A stretch of 64,000 nt of DNA from Rhabdornis inornatus (Eukaryota; Chordata; Aves; Passeriformes; Rhabdornithidae): contig VWZS01011030.1 of NCBI GenBank assembly GCA_013397075.1, positions 131,334 to 195,333 of the forward strand, read 5' to 3'. Below the pieces are notes generated by a model that had not been told where the DNA came from, made no database searches, and saw only the letters and a program-made list of their open reading frames with translations. Below are positions 40,962-51,006 of the stretch, piece by piece. The stretch's first letter is position 1; each line of letters opens with the position of its first letter. The translations under genes and the position numbers were made by a program.

Positions 40962-42962
40962 GCGGCGTGGACTATTGGGGACGCAAGTTGCTCTTGCCAA
41001 GGAGAAGACACTCATTGCTCCTTTCAGATCTCATATCCAGTATTTTTCTTCACAGGTTTTGCACACTAGGGAATAAGAAACGCTAAGGGACACTGTGAAA
41101 AAGGAGGACTGCAGAATAAAGCGGGGAAGACATTCTGGTAAGGCCTACTTTGGAAGAACACCTGGCCTATGACCTGGCGAACCTAGGTGACTCCCCTCCC
41201 CCCTTCCTCCAGTCATCACTGCAAGAAAGATGGAGCTCTGATGGTGCACTAAAAGCCATGCAAGAAATGAGAGAGGTATATTGCCTAGAGTACACTGCCT
41301 AGAGAAGTGTACAACACTAAAGCTAAAGTCGGTCATTTCTTTTAATTTTTTTTTTATCTAAAATAAAGCTTTTTTTCCCCACAAACTAAAAAGGTAAATT
41401 TAATTTTTTTTTTACTTGTAGCTGTCAGTATAAATATTTAAGTATATTTTTTTTCTTAGGCTTGCTAGAAGTATGTGCTCTGAATAGCTCCTGTTGTGAT
41501 CTATGATCTGAAGATCAATTTTAAAAAATTACTTTTGCTTAAAGTAATAAAATACTAGAAAAGAATGCATGAATAATATTTTAAATTATTGTATAATATA
41601 TTATATCACCTCTGGGAAAACTGTACTTAGTTTTTTATATGCAGTTGAAACTTCTTTGCAAGTAACTTATGCTAGATGTGCTAATGAAAACTGGGAGGGA
41701 AACCACAGAAAAACTGACTACTCCATGCTAGGCTGCTGCCATGTAGAATACAAAACCTTTGATTGTCAGGAAAAATTACCTTTTAAAGTTCAGGATGCGA
41801 TGGAAAAAAAAATCAATCAATAAATAAAAGGGAAGAAAGAGCTTTCCAACCCGATACCTGGCTGGACATTGCATGGGAGTGATCAGGACCGATTGATTGT
41901 TGTCGCTCTCATGTGTACTTTGAATCGCTGATAATTCTTCTACCATTCAAAATGATAAGTTACTTTGTCCTGAATCCCACTGATAAAAATGGAATTTGTA
42001 AACCAATGCAGAAGTTTGCTTTGGTGAATTTCCAGCTGTCCTGGTAGGGGAAAAAAACCCTCAGGCTGAATGAAATCCCCACGGACAAAATAATACAAAA
42101 TGTCTGGGCTGCAATTTGATACCAGCCAAAGTCCAGAGTCAGCTCCCCTAAAGTTAACAGTAGTAACAAACTACTGCAACCAGAAAAAAATCCCACCTAT
42201 ATGGTGCTCTTTATTGCCAGGAAGGCTTGGACTAGCTGTACTGCAAAAAGAATTAGCATAAATACGCAGCCATTAGTATTATAACCAGCCGATTTTGCAG
42301 AATGTCTGTTGTATTTTAGATAGTCTTCATGCTATACTTTAAAAAAAAAAAATCTGTATATTATGCTGACCTTTTCCATTGCTCCTTTGATAATCAACAG
42401 AGGAGCTATTGGGGAGAACTGGACATGGAGTGTTGGTGTGATGGTGCCTGGACTGGCTGCCTTAAAGCTTACAAAGCAAGGACTAGCACTGTCATTTCCC
42501 TCTGCCTCCCAGCAAAACTTTTCTTGTGAACAAAAACCTCTTTTTTAATGTATGTATACACTCCTAAGCTATTCAGCCACTCTTCCTTTTTTTTGCAGAT
42601 TATTTTTAGGATTAAGTTAGTGAGGTTTAATCCATTATAATACAAGTAGATGGAATTTTTATTCTCGGTCTGTTTTAAAGTGGAGTTACAACACACAGTT
42701 AAATGTGGTTATTAAGAGAAAATCTGAAGCAACAGAAAGAAATTAAAGGAATGGAACTAGAGTCAAACTGGCATTAATATTTCTCAATCTCTACGTACAA
42801 TTGCTGTCTCAGGCATAGCAAATCTGAAAAGTTTTATGACTTAGACTTTGCTTAAGTGGTAGAAAAATGTTTCCCCATATTAAACTCGCTCAGTTTTGCT
42901 TTCAAGGGGAATATAATTTTTTGCAATTTTTTTTTCTCTCTAATGCTTACTTGCAAAGCTAC

Positions 42963-42981
42963 TTTTTTTTTTTTTTTTTTT
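42963..42981. repeat. Poly-T run (19 T) inside DNM3OS interval
   Basis: Nineteen consecutive thymines lie between the two microRNA hairpins. On the DNM3 (minus) strand this is poly-A. There is no target-site duplication or retroposed gene beside it, so a plain homopolymer is the simplest reading. Length may be inaccurate in assemblies. Confidence 0.9.
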
Positions 42982-45900
42982 AAATTCTGATCTAGAAATT
43001 AAGGAAGGAAATACTGTTATCCAGGGAATAATAGGCTCTCCATGAAAACAGTGTTGCAGATAGCCTGTGTTAACTTTTGCTAAATAAGCAAGGACGATGG
43101 AAACATATGGAACGAGTGTTTCTCTTATCATTAGTCCACTATTTACATTAATCTTTATTTTAAATGACCCTTCTGGATTTAGGAAGTGATTCCCCTCCCA
43201 TACACCCATGACTCTTCAAAGTTACATTTTTAGACTGAGATCGAGGAGGCCCCCTTGGCATGGGGCTTGGAAAGGAGGCGGGGGGGGAAATGCAGAGTGC
43301 AAAGCAGCAGATATGGAAAGAAAGGCTCTATTGTTAGCAATGAATAAGGAAGTATATCGACCTCAGCTCAGTAATCAAAACATTTTCAAAGTGAATTAAA
43401 TGACTCTGTGGCTCTTAAAACACTGCTGGTTTAGTTGAAACAATTTCTAGTTGATCATAGTCACAGAGAAGAGATTTCAATAGCTACAAAACAAGATGCT
43501 TTAAACATGTATGTCAACAAACACAAAGAGGCTGCATATAAATATTTTAAGAGGAAAAAAAACCAAAAAACAAATACCAAATATTACTTTTTGTAATGAA
43601 TAAAAAAAAATTAGCAGGAGCCAATGCAGACTCATCATGGTGAGAGTTCTCTAAAGCCAGGACGATAGCAATGCTTAAGCCTATTGTGTGAACTGATACA
43701 TATTATCATAAAGTACACATTAAAGACAGTAGGAACATTTAAATAGGTGAGTGTTTCAATATAACAGACTTTCTTTCATCTTTAGGGAGTGTATTTTTTA
43801 AGTGCACTCAAAAAAAATTAAATAGGGAAGAGGAAGAAAGTATTTCAAACCTTTTCTAATGATTCCTTTAATGTTAAAAATAAAAGGAACAGAGAGAGAA
43901 AGGTGGGGGAAAGTCAGTTAACTTTACAGAAATAAATATAGATCAAATAAGCATCTAAATATGAAAAAACTAGTTACTTTAAAACAAAAAAAAAACCCCG
44001 TCATTTGCCATCTTTCTGCCTTGTCATTAAGCTGCATGCTGTCTCCTATACTCCCACTGCCAGTGCTGTTCAGTGCATCTGTATTTTCTGAGCATAAAGA
44101 CACTGCCACCCTCCCCACGCTCCTTGCCCCCCTTCCTGAACTATCACTGTGCCTCCAGACCACCCAAGTATCATTTCTAGATGGAAAATATTATAACCAA
44201 AATAGCAAAATACCTTCATCAAAATTCCAGGCTTCTACATAGAATGTTCATTATAATCTTTCAATCAAAAATCTGTTAAGCAGATCAGAAAATGAAAAGC
44301 CCTAAACTTTAATGTGTCGTTTTTTTTAAATAATAGGTTTTAATCAAGAGCGTAACTTTACTTTTGGTTGCAAAAGGCTTTGCTTCCTGAACTGTACTTT
44401 ATTTAGGAAAAAAAAAAAACCTTAATCGAAATACTATTAAGGGTCAGGTTTAAACCTACAAAAAAAGACAGGAAATGCCACAGTTAAGAATGAAACTTTC
44501 CTGAATTATTCTACTGTAGTTCTGTACTGCATTTTACACAGCATAGCAAAGCAGTATCTAAAAATAACAGCCTTCCCTTAAATAAAGTCCTGATCACTAC
44601 TGGAGGGAATACATATCTCAGTTCAGTTTCTAAGGTACCAGTATTTAAAGTCAGATCCTTAACATAAGTTTCTGTAAATATAATATTGGCAATCATGAGA
44701 TTTTTTTTGTTACAAGTATTCTAAAATATTCTCAAGCCCTTTCCTGACTCAATGTGTCAACCAGACACAGCACACAAAAATGTTAAGCCCTTTCAGCAAG
44801 CTAACTACAATTTCAAGGAATTCCAGTTTTTAAATAAAAATCAGGTGGAGATATTCATCTAGTCATGTCTAGTAGTGAATTAACTGAAGGGAAAACAAAC
44901 TTGTCTCTGTCGAGATGTAAAGCTTTTTGCTAATTCTTTGATGAATTCTCCTTGTGTACAGTTAGTAGAAAGACGGCACAAAGTTTCCACTTAAAATCTT
45001 CCTCCCAGCACAACCTCCCTGACATCTGTTAACAGAAAACCTATTCTAGAAAATTAATACTTCTGTTGTTCCAATATTCTGTACTATAGATTGCCAATGA
45101 TTTTGAATATATAATTATCTGTTATTTCAAGAAGGTTCCATAACACAGAAAGTGAGACCTAATTTTCTTCTAGACTAAAGATTTCTCATTTCTTTAGCAA
45201 ATACATGAAGGAGTTAAATCCGATTAAATCTATGAAACAATCAGTGTATTATATTTATTTTAAAAATACTTCTAATTTTCCACTTCTGTTTTTCTCCAAA
45301 ATGGTCAAGCAGGTAGGAAGAAATGTCAACTTACAGGATACTCTTAAAAGTTTACTTTGAGCTACAAAAATTTAAGTAAGCATTTTATAAAGACAAATAT
45401 TGAATGTATTGGAATTAATTTTTCAGGTCCGAATTAGTTAGCCATGTTTTGTGGTTGATTAATTTATTAAAGAGATCTTATTCCACCTTGTTAGGTTCAA
45501 GGAAAATTTTATTCATATAACCGATAAACTTAACTTGTATAGTCAATTTGTACATTAGCTAAAATGAATATTATTCCATACGGCAAAATTAGCAGAGACA
45601 GAACACCTGAATAATTCCATATTGATTTACTATTAGTTTAATATCAAACCTTAGCACTATCCCCACCTTTAATCAATGGTAATTCATAATCAGTTTTCAG
45701 GCTGGATTTAAAATTGTTTGGCTGCTATTCTGATTGGGATATGTTTGAGAAGGGTTTGAAAGCACAAGTTTGTTGCTTACTTATGGTGGCACTAGCGAGC
45801 AACAGAGATTCAAGAACACCATTACAAACCAGAAATATTTAATCTGTAGAGAAAATTAATACAATCATTCTTGTCCCCTTTAAAGTTCCAATGGGTTTTA

Positions 45901-46743
45901 TACCTTCTGAAACAATACCCCAGCAAAGTCCCAAATGTCACTGCACAGTTGGATTACAGTCACTGTGTGTACTCTGTATAGAGAAAATTCAGCAAAGCAG
46001 CACATCTTGTGATGTGAAATGATGCTATTTGCATGCTTTTGATCTCTAGTATAGTCTGTATTTAACTGAAAAAAACAAACTTACTATAGCTTTATGAAAT
46101 TAACTCATTTTGTCAGAAAGTACAGATTTTGAGACAAAGCAAAATTTAAATAACATGCAAACCAAAATACTAGAAGGAATATAATACATGTACAGCTACC
46201 ACATATTAGCAAAATGGATACAAAACACAACCAGTTTTCTTTCCAGCACAGTCCCTATAATGGGGTTAATGTGCAAGTGGCGGCCTCCATTTATACAGAA
46301 AGATTTTTATTTTTAACATCCCAGATTATTGCACTTATCTTCTCCTAGAAAATATGCACTGTATAAACATATCCTTTATCTTGAACTTCAGTATTTCTGT
46401 GCTTCCATGAAGAGTAAAAACATCTGGTTAAATTACTACGTGTGAGTACAGTATGCAGGCAAAACCCTGTATGAATTGCATATAAAATAAACCACAGCTT
46501 TTGGTTCTATTTGCTTTTCCAAATGTTCAGCGCGAGCAGTCTGTTGAAATCGCATCCCTGATACGTGTCAGCACAATGATAACTCATGTACTGAGCTTCT
46601 TTTCTGAATAAAATCAAGTTCTGTTCTTGTTCTGCAGCTGCCAATGTTTGAAAGTTTAATTCTGTTATGTGTGTTCCCCCCAACAAACGCCCCCCAAAGT
46701 GGACTGGCACAAAGTGTTGCACAGCAGCGGCGATGGCTCCAAG

Positions 46744-46853
46744 GGACTGGCTGGACGGAGTTGTCATGTGTCTGCCTGTCTACACTTGCTGTGCAGAACA
46801 TCCTCTCACCTGTACAGCAGGCACAGACAGGCAGTCGCATGACAACCCAGCCT
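46744..46853 (+). ncRNA. MIR214: mir-214 precursor hairpin
   Basis: This is the second microRNA precursor of the antisense transcript. miR-214-5p (starting UGCCUGUCUACAC) is at 46773-46794 and miR-214-3p (starting ACAGCAGGCACAG) at 46814-46835; both match the vertebrate mature sequences as I recall them. The stem is long: 46760-46781 pairs with 46825-46846 almost without interruption, and 46785-46792 pairs with 46814-46821. Compared with the human precursor I recall, differences fall outside the mature arms: in the basal stem (46757), the loop, and 46837. The 46837 change turns a U-A pair into a U-G wobble, so the fold is kept. miR-214 works with miR-199a in skeletal and muscle development, including targeting of Polycomb component EZH2 in known systems. 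Confidence 0.98.
46773..46793 (-). ncRNA. MIR3120: Potential miR-3120-3p ('mirror' microRNA of mir-214)
   Basis: Read on the minus strand, which is the DNM3 sense strand, these 21 bases begin CACAGCAAGUGUAGAC and are identical to human miR-3120-3p as I recall it. In mammals this microRNA is made from the DNM3 intron on the strand opposite mir-214 and is reported to be co-expressed with DNM3 in neurons. Because mir-214 is nearly self-complementary, its reverse complement also folds into a hairpin. The sequence match alone does not prove expression: the same bases are already constrained by miR-214-5p, so conservation comes for free. Expression in birds is unproven here. Confidence 0.55.
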
Positions 46854-46991
46854 GAGGGACAGCCGCCAGTGGGACCCCGCTCTGACAGCCAGAGCATCTG
46901 CAGCACCAGCTCCAGCCAAGAGTCGCTCTGGACCTCAGACGGCCGGTCAGTCACCAAGCCCAGAGTCAAAGCAGCACTGCCTGTGAAGTAC

Positions 46992-46997
46992 AATAAA
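46992..46997 (+). promoter_or_regulatory. DNM3OS: Candidate DNM3OS polyadenylation signal
   Basis: This AATAAA lies 139 bases after the mir-214 hairpin and is followed within about 50 bases by a T-rich stretch with GTGCTTCC and GTACTCTTTT. It would give a transcript of roughly 6 kb containing both hairpins. Further AATAAA motifs, such as 47572-47577, are alternatives, and AATAAA is frequent in this AT-rich DNA. Confidence 0.3.
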
Positions 46998-47020
46998 ACC
47001 CACTGCTGAAATTCTTACTG

Positions 47021-50000
47021 TGCTTCCTATAGTACTCTTTTCCTAGTTGTTCTCATGAACTCACTAACAGCAAGTTTGATTTATCCGCAGCCATGTTCTG
47101 TCCTCCCGTTTGCTTCCCAGGCATCCCTCGATTCTTGCTGTACAAAACTCCCTGACATTCCTGCTCGCCACAGGAGCCAAGGGCAGCTTATTGTGTGGCA
47201 AGTTCATTCTGTAAACACACACACTGTCAGATCTTAGAGTAACTTCTCCTCTTTCCACTCTCCCACCTCCTCACTTATTTTTGTAATTTCGCTCTTAAAT
47301 CTCACATAATTTTACAACTGGGAACAAACAGTGAAATTATAATACAAACTGTGAAATTATAGTACAGGCTGCATTCATCACTGGATGCTGACAGTAATAT
47401 CATTTACTATTGAAACAGAATGGAACTATTTTCTTTGGAAATAAGACTAAAGGGGATTTTTCCCCATCAATGTAAATTTCCCATTTTTAGAAATTCTAAT
47501 GCTAGAGTCCAGCTTGGCATCCTTTGCACAGCAATAATGCCAGTGAAATCTCTGGATGCTTTGGAAAGAATAATAAAATCACATTCCATGACCATGCACT
47601 GTAACAATGCTACACAACTTTACAAATGGCATCCATATCTTTACAGTAAACAGGTTTTTTATTCACAAACTAGAAGGACATTCCACATTCCCAAAGCCCA
47701 TTTCATCCTAATGCAGAAATAGCTAATTCACAAACTTCAGATTTGCAGGTTGACTCTCAAATGAACCTTAGTTAATGCTACTTAACAAAAAAGTAACAAC
47801 TGAGAGCTAAAATGCTCAGATTTAATAATGTGTGTGTAGGTGTGCCTTATAATGCTCCAGCTAGGATTACATGGAATACTCTAAGACATAAATCTGTATT
47901 TGTGAGGTCACTGAGTGTGCTGATCTTACACTTGTTTACAGCAGCCTCAAAGCCAGTACACAGCACTTTCCTTGCTTGGTTTTTAAGTAGAAAAGCACAA
48001 AGTCATGGCATTGGTCACACAGCAAAGTTATGAACAGAAGCAACTGCATGCAGGATCAGAAACTAATCCAGGTTAGTTCTCACAGAACCAAAACTGTAAC
48101 TGCTTTAAGCACACTGTTCAAAAATCAACCTGGAATTTCCATAACTACAAGTCTTAAAAGCATTCTTAGGCGCTGAATTCTTCTCAACAGGAATAGAATC
48201 CTAGTGTATGTTTGATAGCAAAAAAACTCTGTGAAGAAACCAATCGTTTCTTTTCTAATACTGGTATCACACAGCCAAATCTGAAATCTTTTGCCAAAGC
48301 AACTTGCTTTTAAATGCATTACACCACGGATTTATCCCTTAAAAAGCTGCACCTCACAAAGGAATTTACATCCTTCTAAACGGCACTAGCAAGCCACCAG
48401 TAGTGATTCTGATCTCAGAGCAAATTCCAGACTGGAAAACAGGCTCAGCTTACACTAGAGGGGGTACACAGCCCTAGAGGCCCCAGCAGGCACTGGAGCT
48501 TTGCAAAGCACATTGTCAGAGCTCTCTGGTACAAAGCTGCTGCAGCGCTGGGTACAGGCACAGAGGGCACAAACTCCTCAGCATGGTATGGAAAGCAAGG
48601 TGAGAGCTGACCCTGCTCATGCCCCAGCTGCCATGGAAAGGATCCAGCAGGAGCTGGGGGCTCTGAACTCCCCACGACCTGGCAGGGCACAGCCAGACAC
48701 AAAAACACAGGGATCACTTCTCACATCAGCAGACTGCACATCTCACTGCAGGGAAACACCCCCACAGCCACTCCAGCCAGCAGCTGAGCAGCCTTGCTGA
48801 TTTTTCAGTCTTCCTGAGAAGGTCCAGTACACAAAAAACCCCACAAAAATAAAATAAAAACCAAACAAACCTTAACTTCATCAACTCTTTTCCAGGACAG
48901 AATAATCAAATTATACAGCTAATCTATACTGAAGGAGCAACTTCTTTCACCAGCACAGCAAGGAACAGTATTCTGCTATTTTCCTATGCTATTATCTTCT
49001 TACCACTCTATGAAATTCTGGAGTGACCTCCTATGGCCTGAATTAACCACTGACATTTTCATGACTCTCAAAACATAACTGTTTGGCAATTAAGAGACAT
49101 AATCTTTAAATATGCATACGGAAATCACACAGTGGCCATTTCTTTCTCTTTTCTGAGCACTTTCATGAGCTTCCCAGGTGACTCTCCCCAGCAAAACTGT
49201 TTACTTTTAAAGCTGCACAGCGCAAGACATACCATTAGGATTTTCAGGAATTTTTATATTTCACATTAAACAAAAGTCAGATTTTAAAAAGCAACACCAA
49301 AAATACCTAAAAATTGCCACAGCTCATCTTGGATGCACCTCCAACTGCTTGAGACAAAACAAGCAGGTGTGTTAATTTTGCCACAGTTTCTTTTAGTTAC
49401 AGTTGCTTGTATGTTACCTAAGAAAGGTTATAGTATCACAAAAAACAACAGCTTCAAATTTTCAAATTCATAAAGTCACTTCTGCACTTTTTTTCAAGTT
49501 CTCTTTCAGCAATCCAAGAGTAAAACTTCCTCTCTTGACACCTATCCCTTGGCTCCTCCCCTCTACCTGACATGCACTGCTTTTCCTATTCCACTAAATT
49601 TGAATCCCTTTAAAACTTAAATAAAAGAGCAGGGGGCAAAATCTTCAAGATTAATCTAATTTGTCCCTCTGCCTTAAGGTCTATCCCAAAATTGCTACAG
49701 ACTGGGGGGGAGAATAACAATTTCTGAGCATCACAGTTCCCACCCTCAGCAGCATTACTGAAGGAATTCCACATACTGGATTTGCAGAGCTCTGCCTTCT
49801 GCACTGCAGGCCTCTCCCAGGGCTCCCAGAAAATCCACTGCAGTAAAACACCATGTTAGTTTAAGCAGAATATGAATTTGCACAGTCCCCATCAACCTGT
49901 TTTGTTGGGATCAACAGTGTTTATAACTTAGAATAAGATGAAAAGATGGAGTGATGTTTTAGAGCCCATTTAAAGCTTTCTCTTTACCTGTGCTTCTTCC

Positions 50001-50892
50001 ATCTATTGAACCGGTTCACCCTAAAAATCACTAACTTCTTACCAAAACATTTAGATTTTTTTTAAAAGGGAGGGATCTAAGTAGGAAATACTAGGATTTT
50101 TTCAAATGTAGCCCAATTTTTCTACAGAAACTTTAAAAAAAAACTCACAGAGGCTTTACCATAAATCTGATAGCACACATAATCCTGTTTTAACCTTCAA
50201 AATACTGCTGGAATCTTGGATAAAATGTATCATTACACACATTGTTGAAAAAGTCATTAAACAGAACAGACAAACTGCCTAACCATATATTCCAAGTGAG
50301 CAACGTGGCTGTTCTTTTCTTTATTTCCGTATTACTCCTGTCAGATTTACTGATCACCCATGAAGGTGTATGTTTTGTCAAATTTAAAATCCACACCAAC
50401 CAGCTACAGAACCCTGTAGATGGGCTTTCATCCTCTCAGAACATAAGACTGGAGAACAGCTGTTTTCATTACATCAATTGCTTTAGTTACTTTCAGAAAT
50501 AAATTTACCCACACAATTTACGATCAACTTGCAGTAGATGTACAAGAGCAACCCAAGCAAGGATAGGACAACAAGCAGAATATTTCAAAACAGCCTGGGA
50601 TTGTTTTTCCTTTTTTCTTTTTTAAAGCAATGTGTGGAAATGACAGGAAGAGAAGAAAAAAGTAAAACAAAAATACCCCAGACCACACCCTGTATTTGTT
50701 TTATCAGCATTTCAATAGAAGTCTTAGAACCGGCATCCTCCATGAATCAAACCAGAAATTTAAAGAACACAATTAAACCTTAAGACAATCTCTCAATTCA
50801 AGCTGACACAAACTGATTAAATATTTTAAGTTGATATCAGATTATTAATACAGGGGTTTTCCCCAATAGAAAAAAAGTTCTTCATTCCTTAC
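47021..50892 (-). other. DNM3 intron between DNM3OS end and PH exon
   Basis: Intronic sequence separating the 3' end of the antisense transcript from the DNM3 PH exon. A 20-bp periodic pair ('gtgaaattat' at 47331 and 47351) is a tiny tandem duplication. A GC-richer patch at 48440-48800 carries opposing short open frames with no family match. A longer DNM3OS form could extend into the first kilobase. Confidence 0.55.
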
Positions 50893-51006
50893 CTCATCAT
50901 CTTTATACCAGGACAAGCTCTCTGCAGTCAGAACAAACCAGTATTCCTTGGACCCTCCTTTCATGATGCCAATGTTGTTGATGGTGAGCCAGCCTTTCCG
51001 GATGAC
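50893..51006 (-). CDS. DNM3: DNM3 exon: N-terminal part of the PH domain
   Basis: This internal coding exon has 114 nt (38 codons), phase 0 at both ends. It begins VIRKGWLTINNIG, passes through IMKGGSKEYWF and ends LTAESLSWYKDDE. This is the first half of the dynamin pleckstrin-homology domain, which binds PI(4,5)P2 in the plasma membrane. The I-M-K triplet corresponds to the membrane-inserting variable loop 1 of dynamin-1 (Ile533, Met534, Lys535), and all three key residues are kept. The acceptor ends CTGCATAG and the donor is GAG|GTAAGG. The next expected exon would begin EKEKKY; it was not found in the remaining 50.9 kb downstream. TAESLSW fits DNM3 or DNM2 (DNM1 has TAENLSW). The N-N and K-E-Y spellings differ from the S-N and K-G-Y that I recall for human DNM3. 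Confidence 0.96.

Larger units (their letters stand above)
40370..40980 (+). promoter_or_regulatory. CpG-enriched candidate DNM3OS promoter region
   Basis: CpG is rare across the surrounding intron but appears repeatedly here: around 40379, 40393, 40579, 40591, 40718, 40777-40785, 40795, 40820, 40858-40880 and 40961-40982. The patch ends over the mir-199a-2 hairpin. It contains the E-box, CRE-like and CArG motifs listed separately, and an AT-rich TATA-like stretch (aaataaataaatag) at 40841-40854, which abuts the hairpin and so is probably too close to be the working TATA element. This is the most promoter-like region in the window. The start site cannot be read from sequence. Confidence 0.5.
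40780..47020 (+). ncRNA. DNM3OS: DNM3OS: long non-coding primary transcript hosting mir-199a-2 and mir-214
   Basis: Both microRNA hairpins lie on the plus strand in this interval and in vertebrates are cut from one long non-coding RNA, DNM3OS, antisense to DNM3. The boundaries given are estimates. The start is placed just upstream of mir-199a-2, downstream of a CpG-enriched patch with promoter-like motifs. The end is placed after the first AATAAA (46992-46997) beyond mir-214; another AATAAA at 47572-47577 would allow a longer form. Between the hairpins the sequence is AT-rich with T and A runs, and I recognise no CR1 or other interspersed repeat, consistent with a conserved transcript. No long open frame is convincing. 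Loss of Dnm3os in mouse causes skeletal and growth defects. Confidence 0.75.

Noticed and set aside
42963..42981. Poly-T as the tail of a minus-strand processed pseudogene
   Set aside because: There is no gene-like sequence on either side and no target-site duplication.
46568..46993. 141-codon minus-strand frame across mir-214
   Set aside because: It overlaps the palindromic hairpin and lies within the DNM3 intron with no splice sites fitting it. It is better explained by lack of stops in the hairpin.
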